NCBI GenBank assembly: GCA_027924585.1
Contig: BSBM01000826.1
Span: 10,385,501 to 10,449,500 of the forward strand
Source of the DNA: Larix kaempferi
Lineage: Eukaryota > Streptophyta > Pinopsida > Pinales > Pinaceae
Reading direction: 5' to 3'
Length of the DNA: 64,000 nucleotides
The position numbers were made by a program, and so were the translations under genes. Below are positions 53,831 through 64,000 of this stretch, piece by piece (within the stretch, counting starts at the first letter, position 1; the number at the start of each line of letters is the position of its first letter). The notes below the pieces were generated by a model that was given only the letters and a program-made list of their open reading frames with translations, did no database searches and was not told where the DNA came from.

Positions 53831-56549
53831 ATCCTGGAACTTCAATATCTTCAATAGATAACTTTGTTGCTGAACAAATGTTGTAATCCTTCTTTTGTAG
53901 GTGATGGTATACGATCTTTCCTACAAAACAAGTTAAATTGCATGATTAGAAAACATCTCATAGTTTTTAGAGCAAATTCTTACACATAAGAAAATTTGTC
54001 ATACAGTCATGCAATTATCTTAGCCAATGCTTCAATAAAACATTTATCGATATCCTGTAACTTTCTAGATGCCTTCCAATCTCTACCAGAACATTGCTAA
54101 GAGTGTGCACAACTCCCAACATGTCAGCAAATAAGTTTCATTCTAGATAAGTAGCAATGGAATGTTGTACAGTGCCATAGGCCACTTACCCATCACATGC
54201 ATATTAGTAGTATACTGTTCCTTAATGCAATTATTCTAATATGGATAATACACACCCTAAGTCTAGGAACATAGGCATATACATCATTGAACAATATTAT
54301 TTAAACAAACAAATATCCAAGAAATGACAATTCAAATACTTATCTTTGTTTGGTTGTAGGGTGGACTCCCTCTCAATCTTTGTTTCCTTGCAGGAACTAC
54401 TGGAGTGTGCTCCCTCTTGATCTTGCTTCCTGGACTACATGTCCTTGAACTTATATCCATCCTCAATCACTATGCACACTTACTAGTATCATCATTGTGT
54501 TATCCTCGAGATCTCATACATTCATTAGTATAATCTTAATACTATCAAGAGACAATAATCTTAAACATGTATGGTCATGATCATTTCAACCACAGATAAT
54601 AAACATTAATATTCAAGGTTTCAGGGAATACTTCTTTTACTCATGCATATTTTTATTTGAACAAAGGACTTTTCTGGTTATCATATCATCAATAGAGGTA
54701 AGAGACATAATATGCATAAACCCTTGATTACTTATCTTTCTAACTTCATGAATAATCATTATCAACCATACAACAGTATAAGATCCTAAAATAAGGTAGG
54801 ATTCTAACTTGATATAGGAAAAACATACCTGGTTATCTTATTTGCTAGTTATGTCTAGCAATGTCTTCTTGTTCTGTTCAATGACTTGTGCTAATAACCT
54901 GCATATCTCATAGGTTAAGCATTGTAGAATCAAATTATACATACCTCGTAAGTAGACCTTCAATGTGATCCATCACAATGGATGAATCTTTGTCTTCATG
55001 TCACCATGGTCATATGTTCTTGAACTAGAACATGATTTGTCTTTCTTGATGTACATTTCATGTTAGCGCACAACATCAATATCATAAAACACCACAATGA
55101 ATTAGTAGAATCATAAGTGTCAAAACCCTAATCAATGAATATCTTCTATCATGTATTCATATTTTTATTAAGGTGATATGACAAGTCTAAAATTAATCAA
55201 GATTGTACTAATCTTAATGAAGACAAACATAAACTTAATCATGAAGAGATTTCAAACATACTCGTAAGTCCTACCTGTCGAGTTTTCTTGTAATCTTCTT
55301 ATGTGAGGTCTTAGCCTCATCTCCCTCCGAAACTGGAACTTCTTCACTTATGCAGGTGACCAATCCATTCTCTTCTAGGATTAACCAAATCCACTTGATT
55401 TGCAGAAACTGGATCTGGAGCTGGATTAAGGTTTGTCAGAGAAACCCTAAAAGTTCAAACTTTGAATTTCAAACTTATGAAAGGTTAGAAAGATGCACCT
55501 TGATGATTCGATCAAGCTGGTATACTTAGAATTTGAAAACTGCAAAGTTTCACCCCTCAAAATTGCCTTTGAAACTTCTGGATCTTCTAGACAAGATCCC
55601 GAACTAGGGTTTGATAAAGCCCACCCTTCTAGCCAAAGAAAAGGTTCGATCCAAAGCTCTAAAATTTGATTTTTCCGAGGAGCTTCCAGTTGTGGTCACA
55701 AACTCCAAAAATTCCAACTTTTGCAGAAGCCCTAATTTTCCACTTTTCCGATCAAAGTCCTGAACTAGGGTTTGATCAAGCCCGGCCTTCTTCCCAACCA
55801 AAAAAATTGATCTTGGTCTCTAAATTTTGATTTTGATGAGTAGCATTCATCTGTGGTTTTCGATTACAAAAATTTCAACTTTCTCCGAAACCCTAATTCT
55901 CGGAGCTATGAATGAAGGTGCTCAAAATCCAATTTTGTTTTGACAGAAATATGCACCTGATTGTTTCTAGTGTAACTCTGAAATTATGAATCCACACGGT
56001 CTGAACATTCTACCTGTGGTAGCTTGACCTGTCTTATTTCCAACCCCACGGGTTAGACCTCAATTGGATTATCTGAGAGAGATTTATGTCGAGTGTCACA
56101 ACGTGACTTGTTTATGGGATAAAATAGGAGAGCCAACTTGTACGGAGTTCCACATATCACTAGTTCACTTTTGGCCTCTAAACCTTCGGCCTGTGAAATT
56201 AAAGTCCATTCCCTACTTGTCAAGTTTTACGAAATTTCATTTGGAGCTTCCTAGCCCAAGTTATATCCTTTTTTCCTATGTCACCTGTTTATGACTCAAA
56301 TCTAGAAGAGGCAGAAACCCTAGATTGTACAGATCATAAAACACAAAGTACAACGAATTATAAGTTGTGCTTTGGACATAAGGTACATGGGGATCTTATA
56401 TTTGACCTGTAAAAGTTTTAGATCCTGAAACCTTTCCAAAATGTATTTATAGTGAAAGTTCTACGATGAATGGTTTTTGCTATATCAAGCCCTAGCTTCG
56501 CAAGTGCAAGAACTGTCATAAATTCCATACCATACCTTCTTTCAGGCTA
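53831..56549 (-). other. Long leader of element D, no gene
   Basis: Parallels 2080-4750 of element C in landmark order. Many short open frames, none resembling gag. Its retention in two elements, one of which has lost all visible coding sequence, suggests packaging or priming signals. Confidence 0.7.
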
Positions 56550-56561
56550 GCTCTAATACCA
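56550..56561 (-). other. Primer-binding site of element D (tRNA-iMet, one mutation)
   Basis: The minus strand reads TGGTATTAGAGC, one transition away from the usual TGGTATCAGAGC; directly against the LTR. Confidence 0.88.
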
Positions 56562-57106
56562 TGTTAGTTTTTCAAAAATATCAATCTGATCTAGGATCTT
56601 AACTGAGAGAATAACATGTACAACATATCAATCATGGACACAATAATGCAAGCGCACGAGAGACACAGAGTTTCACCGGGGAAAACCAAGAAGGTGAAAA
56701 ACCCCGCAACTTCCTCAGAGATAGATAGATCAATGATATAACCAAAGTACTATAGATAGTCTTCTCCTAGCAACTGATCCTCCTCCTCACATGTGCGCCA
56801 CTTTCCGAGTGATGGAAGAGTGAGTAATGAGATGATAAAATAGAGATCTCTCGATCTCTATTTATACTTGTCCTGTCCTGCCCAATAAACCAGTGGGGCC
56901 GACTTGTCTAACTTAGCCTAATAACCCATTTACCCACATGAATCATACAGGGTCGACCCCATCAAGGTGGTCTAATAACCCATCAAGTAGAAGTTACGAC
57001 ACTTACAATATAAATGGCGACACTTCCGTATAGAGGAATAATAACATCTCTATAGGAATACAATATACATGGGTAAATACATTCCGAAGTTACATATACA
57101 TCAACA
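56562..57106 (-). repeat. 5' LTR of element D
   Basis: 545 bp, TGTTAGTTTTTC ... CATCAACA. Minus-strand TATA box TATAAATAG at 56858-56866. Confidence 0.93.
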
Positions 57107-57111
57107 TTTAT
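57107..57111. other. Target-site duplication of element D (right copy)
   Basis: TTTAT, pairs with 41414-41418. Confidence 0.93.
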
Positions 57112-57426
57112 GTTGTGAATGATCATTTATTATCATTGGGTACATCTGCTTATATATATCATGGATTATGCTATCATATATGTTGACCTCTTTTATATAT
57201 CATCTGCACTTCTTTGCGTTTATTGTTTATATTAAGCTGCAGGTTCAAGTGTTGTGATTCGAAAGCTCAACGGAATTCTTCATCAGACATCCGGTTGAGG
57301 TAGGTCCTTTATTATGGTTATCAACATTTACATTTATATAGCATATGTTGGGGAGTGAGTTGATTTCTAGAGTTCATCTGTCTGTTGTGGTCTACCCCAA
57401 GCCATACGAAGTTATTCTCCATAACA
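57112..57426. other. Unique DNA, possible small exon
   Basis: Before D inserted, this joined 41418. At 57243-57299 a 57-bp stretch is bounded by TTAAGCTGCAG| and |GTAGGT and is open in one phase (FKCCDSKAQRNSSSDIRL), so it could be an internal exon on the plus strand. There is nothing else to support a gene. Confidence 0.3.
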
Positions 57427-59590
57427 CTAGATGAACCACTAAGAATATGGAGGTCTAAATGATTCTAAAAAGAGGGTACGTAGAAGGAATAGGTAATTTT
57501 AGGGGCTAAATTAATCCCATGGGATATATTAAGGGGGTTACATAAATTTTGTGGGTTATTTTCTTATATGGAAAGTGTTTTTTTAGTTGAAATATATTCA
57601 CCCAATATATATTAGAAAATGAATAAATCCAAAATGAATAGCCTCCCATATATTAATGAGGAAAATGAAAAAAAATTATTTTCACCTTAGAAAAATCTCC
57701 CTCCAATCTATCTTTTGACCCCGATTTCTAAATAGATTCCTGTGGAATCATTCCTTCGCCCCCAATTTTTCAGTAACGGCGGTCCCAATGGTTATTTCTC
57801 CCTCCATTTTCCTTGTAATTTAGGCACAAAACTACATGCGCCTCGAGTTTTAGTCAATTTCATGTTGATACCTTCTTTGAGCCCTCCATTTCTAGTATTG
57901 GAGGGAAAATCAAGGGAATTTTTGTCCTATATAATGACTGCAATGTTAGTATTGATACCTTCTTTGAGCACTCGATTTCTAGTATTGGACGGAAAATCAA
58001 CGGCAATTTTGTCCTATATAACGACTGCAATGACTCTTTGTTCACCCACATCGGATTTCACTTGCAGGGTGAAGGTCCTAGTTTATGTGATTCCACTTTT
58101 CATTCTTAGTTTTCTTGACATTTTAATCTTCACGCAACATCTCCATTTATTAAAGCTCAAGCCTTGAAGGGGCATACCGCACATGAAATTTATCAGAGAA
58201 TACATACTCGCATCATGATTTTTATCCAATAATTAATGCGGTATGCTTTTTATCATGCATTTTAGATTTGCAACTACCATATATTATTATACTGTAAATT
58301 TGTCTTTTATCGTGGATTTTTTTTAAGGCCTAGTTAATTCTATGGCACTCTTGATTCTTAGGGCTCATTCGGTGTTGTTAGGGTTTTTATCTATCCTAGG
58401 ATTATTGGTTTCGTGGAAGCATTATAGAGCTAAGAAGATATGATTTATTTTATGCCTTGTGATGTTTAAAACATCGACTAACATTTATATGTTATTAGTG
58501 GTTCCCACTCTTGATGGAGAGATGCCACATGGATTTTATATATTCAAACTAAATTTTACCTACCTAGTTGTTTAAAATATGCTTTTATTAGGATCTTGCT
58601 CTACAATTATTATTGGACCTGAGGCATTCATGAGTGTGGATGTTCATATTTTTTGTCTATTATTGTTTATGTTTGTGATATTTGTAATATAAACGAATGC
58701 ACGTTAAATATAATGGTGGGGATACAATGGAATGGTATTTGTTTTGGCACTATCTTCCTGCAGAGTTGTCCAAAGCATTCTGGTAGATTCTTTTATTTGT
58801 ATTGATAAGCTCGTGATTGGTAGATTTTTTATTCGTATTTCCAAGTTCATCAATTTTATTTGTAACCAAAAATTGTTGGGTTTGGTAATCATTTTACAAT
58901 ATTTTGATTTTTGCAAGGGTCATTCATTAGCAAAATATTTTTTTGTAATCTGTTTTGATGTGTAATTGCTATCATCATCGATAAATGGATCTAGTTATGT
59001 ATGATGAACATATGATTTAGTTGGAACACGATACTTATTTCCATCAAGATTATATATAATATGTACAAGGCATGTTTGACCTGAGATGTAGACATTCTGC
59101 TATTTGATATCTTGTCTTTTACATTCAATGATGATGCTAAACCAATTTTACAACATTTTCCATGCTTTTGAAAATTTCAAGGACATGGATATTGAAACCA
59201 CCTCAGTTTATTTGAGAAAAAATAGTCTTTCGAAGTAGTTCTAATGATATGCATGATGATGCATTAATGTGCTTTCTATTCTTGTTAGTGTGTGTTCTTA
59301 TTCCTAATAACCCTTGCAATTTTCTCACTAAATCTAAAAATTCTAAATCAAATGACAAAATTCATATTTTGATTGTCAATAAAAAAAGGAAAAGGTGGTA
59401 TTCATATATATAAACAGAAACGCAGGTTATTTTTTTTCTTAGAGGGCAGCTTAAAAATGTGAGGTTTGGAAAATAAGCTATTTTGGAATTCACACACTAT
59501 ATTAAGATTGTGAGTCTCGATAAGACTCCACGTTGTAATAATGGTCATGGGTGCCATAATCACTCCACAGTGTAAAGTGTTCAAATATAT
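57427..59590. repeat. Repeated segment, copy 2 (part 2 only)
   Basis: Collinear with 28640-30016 plus 39529-40232. It lacks element F and keeps the intact target site near 58873-58883. An 87-bp block around ttgataccttctttgagc is doubled (57865 and 57952). It ends at gtgttcaaata, where copy 1 also ends. No gene. Confidence 0.9.
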
Positions 59591-59839
59591 TAGTTTGTCA
59601 GCCTGCCAAGATTTAAGTCCCCACATGTCCGTGGGAACATTAAGGGATGAGATAATACATGGAGTCCCCACTTTCCGTGAATCTAGTTAGTGTAGTTGTG
59701 TTTCACCGATAGATTTAGTCGTGAGTGACAGAATATTGCTTGTGAAATGTATAAATAAATCCCTCCTCTCCTCATTCATTCATTTTTTCATTTGATATTC
59801 TAGAAGTTGAGAGAGTCCAGAGTTGAGCTCTGGTATATA
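59591..59839. other. Junction DNA between copies 2 and 3
   Basis: Unique in the window. Contains a plus-strand TATAAATAAA near 59750 followed by ctcctctcctcattcattc, reminiscent of an LTR promoter end. No matching LTR was found, so it is left unassigned. Confidence 0.4.
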
Positions 59840-60444
59840 CTCATCTATTGCACTACCTTAGTAATCTATAGAATAAAAGGTTGAGTCTTCCTGGAAAAAG
59901 ATTCACCAATATGTTACAAGGTTTTATAATTTGATGAAATATTCTCCAAGTTTTTACAATATTTTATAATTTTTTGAAATATATGTCAAGATTTTACAAT
60001 ATATTGGAGTTTAGTGAAAGATTCGCCAATATTTTACAATATTCTATAATAGAATGAAATTTTAGCCAAAAAATTATATTTACATATTAGATTATTGATA
60101 AAATATCCTTCAAATTTTCCCATATATTGGAGAGATTCGTCCATTTATTATAGATATAAATTTTGGGGGGGTTCTTGAAATTATCCATGGTAGAAGGGAT
60201 GAGACAAGTCATGAATTATTTCAACACACACATGAAAAAGCAAGAGGTCAAACATGAGGTAATGGAAGCTAAGTTGAATGCATGTGTTTGAAGTGTGACA
60301 AGCTTTCTAGTGATTTTGAATGGACTATAACATAATTATGGGATTTATGCAAGGGGTCCCAATCTAGAGTGAATCATCCATTGTTTCATTGTTAATAATA
60401 AGTTATGTTTTTAATTTGTACTGTTATGAAGAAGTGTGATGGGT

Positions 60445-60957
60445 CAAGGTAAATTCAATCAGAGTTTGGAGGTGATGCATTCGCCCTCCTTGATCGCATG
60501 CTTCTTATGTTCTTCTATTCGATCATTGGCACATGTTCTCATAGTTTCCTTGAATATGGAGGACACTACCATTTGCTTGGGTTCATGTCTTAGGAACATT
60601 TTTATGATTTTGGTTTTGATCTCACCCTTACTGGTTCGAAGGAGATCACAAGAAACCATCTATCAATTCTTGGAGTTGATTTAACTTCCACTGATCAGAA
60701 GTTCAAGTTTCAAGAGAAATTAGATCTGATCGGAGCTAGTGCTACCTCAGTTGGTTCGAATCATAGGTTCCAGAATGTTATTCATATTTTGGGATTTGTT
60801 CTCAGCATGTTTGGTTTGAATATAAAGTTCAGGAAACCTCCAGATTCACTTGCATCCACTACAGGAGAACTCAAGCACATGATTTTGGAGCATGATCCAC
60901 TTCTTCCCAAGAGGAGGATACCTCTAGAAATTGAATCAAGCATCACACCTACTTGAG
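60445..60957 (+). pseudogene. Decayed ORF shared by copies 1 and 3, family unknown (copy 3)
   Basis: The same frame as 25260-25750 but better preserved. FGGDAFALLDRMLLMFFYSI leads to GFMS, a stop, then an uninterrupted 115 codons: HFYDFGFDLTLTGSKEITRN, LSILGVDLTSTDQKFKFQEK, IHILGFVLSMFGLNIKFRKP, LLPKRRIPLEIESSITPT, stop at about 60957. No family recognised. Confidence 0.5.
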
Positions 60958-61135
60958 TCTTGAGAAACAATTTTTGGCGTGTTTCAATCTATCTTCAGGG
61001 GGGCGGGTTGTTCCCACTGGGTTTCCCCTCTTTCCTCACATTTTGTTTAGATTGTTGTACAGGGTGACCTTTGGTCTCAGTAACCACGACCCTATTTTTT
61101 CAATTATTTTTTCCACATAGTCTAGCTTAAGGGGG

Positions 61136-61820
61136 GTTTTGGAATATTCTCACCACTATTATCTTGGTTTTGCATGCATTGCATGCAATTTTCATGCACG
61201 CATGCATTCCATGGAGCATTGCATGCATCCATGCATCAACAGTGGAGTCTCCTAGCATATACTTCCTATTCCCCCCCCCCCCCTTTAGCTTTCTTCTGGT
61301 CATTATTATCCCTCCTAGATATTCATGCGTCCTTGTTTCTATCAATCGAGTTTCAAATGAGCCCTCCTGCACAAATTTAGGAGATCTATTAGTCAGTTCC
61401 ATGATTTATTGAACCGTGTCCCATTGATTTCTCATCTAACTGACTGTAGCTCGTAGTTGATTCCTATTGGGTGTAGGAGCTCCCTCCTTGACAACTAAGA
61501 ACTAGTATGCGCCCTCCTTGGAGTCTCCTTCCCTATTTTTTTTCCCACATGGTTTATTTATGCTCAGTTCTACTCTAGTTGACTGATCATTAACCATCGG
61601 TGGCCACTTGACCTTATCGGGAGATGGTTCCAATGTAAACTAAGACATGACTTGAGGAGAATTTGAAATCTCCTAGGGGTATTGAATCCATTCTATTGTA
61701 TTGTACCATTATTTTTCTAGCTTATAGATGATGAATGTATCAACAACAATTTTCTCACATCTTTTGAGTTTATGAGTGAATTTGATGATACTTCTTGCTA
61801 ATTCTTCTCTTCAATTAACA
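61136..61820 (+). repeat. LTR-like block (copy 3)
   Basis: Follows agcttaagggggg, a purine tract, and ends TCAATTAACA. Matches 25952-26620; its TG start is mutated to TT. Confidence 0.55.
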
Positions 61821-61874
61821 TAGTGAAATTGTGAGGTTTGTTCAAGGTTAGTGATATACACCTGTGGAATTGGA

Positions 61875-62705
61875 CATGGAAAATGATATTATCATATAGA
61901 TAGAACTTGTCAAGGTAAAATAACTAAAGGGAAATCTTGTTTTAAAATGTATCATTCCACCATAGACCACCTCATTACTCTCAAAGTCATTGTAGAGGAA
62001 TGTCGCAATAATAAGCTCAATATCCTTTGTTTATTTGTGCACTTTAGAAAACCTTTTGATAAAATACCTCAACATAACTTGTTGAAAAGATTAGAAGAGT
62101 TAAAGGTTCCTTTTGAGTTGAGAGTTGACGCAAGGTTGTAAAAGAATGCCACTGCCAATTTTAAGAACACTAAGGGTTGGTCGGAAGATATTAATTGTAA
62201 TATAAGAGTTAAGAAAGTTCGCCCCATATCCCCTACCCTTTTTGGTATATACATTGATAAAGTTAGAAATATTTTGAATAGAGGAAGGCTTCATTGGTAC
62301 GATGTTAGCATGAATTGTCATCATCCTCATTTATGCTGATGATATTATTCTTTTGGAAAGATGTCCCTCTCATCTTGATAATCAATTAAGAATTCTTAAG
62401 GGTTTCTACTATGATATGGGCATGACTTTCAATACTGACAAAATCTATTAAGGCCACATATGCTCATTTTTTATAACAACTTGGAGGAAGGGACACCCTA
62501 CAAATATCTTGGGATTGATATCCATCACAATATTAATTGGAACTACAACATCGAGAAAATGATCGATGTAGGGTGGAAAGATTATTTTGGTCTTGAAAAG
62601 AATTGTAAGTTGGAAAACCTTGTATGTCGGAAAACTCTCATCACTCTTGTTCTCTTGTTTGGATGTGATGTTTGGGGATGCATCCTATGTTTATATGTTT
62701 TTTAA
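61875..62705 (+). pseudogene. LINE reverse transcriptase remnant, copy 3
   Basis: Same order of motifs as copy 1: HSTIDHLITL, FRKPFDKIPQHNLL, LEELKVPFELR, SPTLFGIYIDK, YADDI near 62335, GMTFNTDK, YKYLGIDIHHN and LFGCDVWGC. It carries a different stop (TAA near 62140, where copy 1 has Tyr) and retains Trp where copy 1 has TGA. The two copies therefore decayed independently after duplication. Frame changes occur near 62330 and 62450. Confidence 0.87.
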
Positions 62706-64000
62706 AAACGTTTTTTTTTCTTGAGTTTTATAGGAAGGATCATTATCATTTAGAAACTTTCAAAAAGTCTTTGTACATCTTCCTACTTTAGAAGATATTA
62801 AGATTTCCATGTTCAAAGATCGAAAAATGGTTTAGTTGATCAATAACAAATCAAATGATGGAGTTTATTTGGAGATCATGTCTCATTAACAATGGGAATG
62901 CCAAGAGAGGTATTGGCTACCTTAGTTTATTCGTGACAACTCTCATGAAGATATCATGTAGTTGTAACACCTTCAAACATGAATGACCAAGATTTGGCAT
63001 AGTTCCTTTGAGGAATGAAAAACATTTGGCATAGTTCCTTGTAGGAATGACCAACATTTGACATGCTTTAATGCATGTAACCCATGTAAGTCTAATCCAT
63101 CACTGAGGGAGTATTAACACTCCCCCATGCCTCATGTTCCTTCACACTTGTGAAAATGGATTAGGTATGTTGGTCTAGAAGGGTAGGAAAAAACTTCTTC
63201 TCGATGGGAGGTTTGGAATAATTGGTCTCAATGTTGGTTTGTGTATTGGTTGGGTCATTTCCACTTAGCCTTTGAATGAGGTAAGATCCTCTACACTAGG
63301 CGGTGTGTCCTTTTGAATTTCAAGTTTCTTTTCTTCCATCCTTCCCCTCCTCAATGAATTTACTATTATTCAATTTTTCGGAGATATATGGTTGGAGTGC
63401 AACCCAATTATCCATGAAGATAGTTAAGCCTCCTTTTTAAAATTTCTCAAGCCTAGGCTTACTCTACTTTAGTTGCACTTGTTGAGGATTATGGGTTGAT
63501 TCTAGTTGTTCCACCTTGGTTTTTTAGTATGGCTTCTAGATGAAACACTAAGAATATGGCGGTTGAAATGACTCTCAAAAGAGGGTAGGTAGAAGCCATG
63601 GATAATTTTAGGGGCTAAATTTAGCCCATGGGATAAATTAAGGGGGTTACAAAAATTTAGTGGGCTATTTTCTTATATGGAAAGGTTTTTTTTAGTTGAA
63701 ATATATTTGCCCAATATTTATTAGAAAATAAATAAATCTAAAACAAATAGCCTCCCATATATTAATGAGGAAAATGAAAAACAACTATTTTCACCTTAGC
63801 AAAATCTGCCTCCAATTTATGTTTTGCCCCCGATTTCTAAATGGTTGTGGAATCATTCCTTCGCCCCCAATTTTTCAGTAGCGGCGAGACTCCCATGGTT
63901 ATTTTGCACTCCATTTTCCGTGTAATTTAGGCACACAATTGCATGCTCCTGGATTTTTAGTCAATTTCATGTTGGTACCTTCTTTCACCTCTTGATTTCT
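62706..64000. other. No gene seen (copy 3 downstream of LINE)
   Basis: Matches 27846-29100. Non-coding as far as can be judged. Confidence 0.6.

Larger units (their letters stand above)
41419..57106 (-). mobile_element. Element D: copia-class element with RT-RNase H only, split by element E
   Basis: The 3' LTR is 41419-41525 plus 50344-50887, interrupted by element E; the 5' LTR is 56562-57106; the TSD is perfect. The internal order on the minus strand is PBS, a 2.7-kb non-coding leader, RT-RNase H frame, a 1.46-kb repeat-rich 3' region, PPT (minus-strand AAGAGGGAG at 50888-50896). Gag, protease and integrase are missing; the RT frame begins abruptly after leader sequence near 53830. Without E the element is about 6.9 kb. 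It belongs to the same family as element C. Confidence 0.92.
59840..64000. repeat. Repeated segment, copy 3 (runs out of the window)
   Basis: Collinear with 24656-29100 of copy 1, lacking copy 1's 27552-27845 insertion. A 13-base C-run lies at about 61271-61283. It contains the decayed ORF, LTR-like block and LINE remnant. From 63537 it enters part 2 of the segment. Confidence 0.9.

Noticed and set aside
59591-59839. Solo LTR between copies 2 and 3
   Set aside because: TATA-like and pyrimidine-rich features are present, but no TG...CA borders or target duplication could be fixed.

Overview
This window looks like intergenic DNA from a land plant with a large, retrotransposon-filled nuclear genome. 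A gymnosperm is plausible, but the sequence alone does not settle the species. The evidence is nested LTR retrotransposons with plant primer-binding sites (tRNA-iMet, tRNA-Asp, tRNA-Arg), plant Ty1/copia and Ty3/gypsy polyproteins, a plant-mobile-domain ORF and LINE remnants. No intact host gene was recognised. Overall composition is AT-rich, with a few very GC-rich minisatellites. I use letters for the elements.

Layout. (1) 1-14832: element C, a minus-strand copia-class element. Its 5' LTR is 4764-5140 plus 14605-14832, with a tRNA-iMet site at 4752-4763, a long non-coding leader and then tandem arrays at 1-1550. Its far end lies outside the window. Element A, a complete gypsy/Tat-like element (5141-14599, TSD ACCCC), is inserted in C's LTR. 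C itself sits in the reverse transcriptase of element B. (2) 14833-22663: element B, a decayed minus-strand copia element (gag-protease, integrase, truncated RT) whose LTR is 22205-22663. Its leader holds a 3.3-kb foldback-like structure (18906-22188). (3) 22664-24655: no gene recognised. (4) 24656-40232: copy 1 of a tandemly repeated segment with an LTR-like block and a dead LINE RT. It is split by the young element F (30022-39523, TSD GTTTG). (5) 40233-41418: AT-rich DNA and an unidentified ORF. (6) 41419-57106: element D (TSD TTTAT), a copia relative with only RT-RNase H. Element E (41526-50338), a gag-only element with 3,492-bp LTRs, is inserted in D's LTR. (7) 57112-64000: a short unique stretch, then copies 2 and 3 of the repeated segment. 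Copy 2 carries the empty site of F.

How the parts relate. A and E share LTR ends, PBS class and the 3' internal flank, so A-type elements are a plausible source of enzymes for E. E's U3 carries a fragment of an ABCB (P-glycoprotein) transporter gene in both LTRs. A's U3 encodes a protein of about 200 residues in both LTRs. A's pol carries an additional RNase H in front of the RT, while the RNase H behind the RT has lost a catalytic Asp. F carries only gag in its sense direction. In place of pol it has an antisense plant-mobile-domain ORF with its own TATA box, a probable intron and an upstream 149-bp tandem array. Elements C and D belong to one family, sharing an LTR type and a 2.7-kb non-coding leader.

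Coding regions in A, B, D and the LINEs carry stop codons or frameshifts. F is the youngest insertion, with about three LTR mismatches seen by eye in 726 bp. All family calls come from reading motifs; no database search was run.
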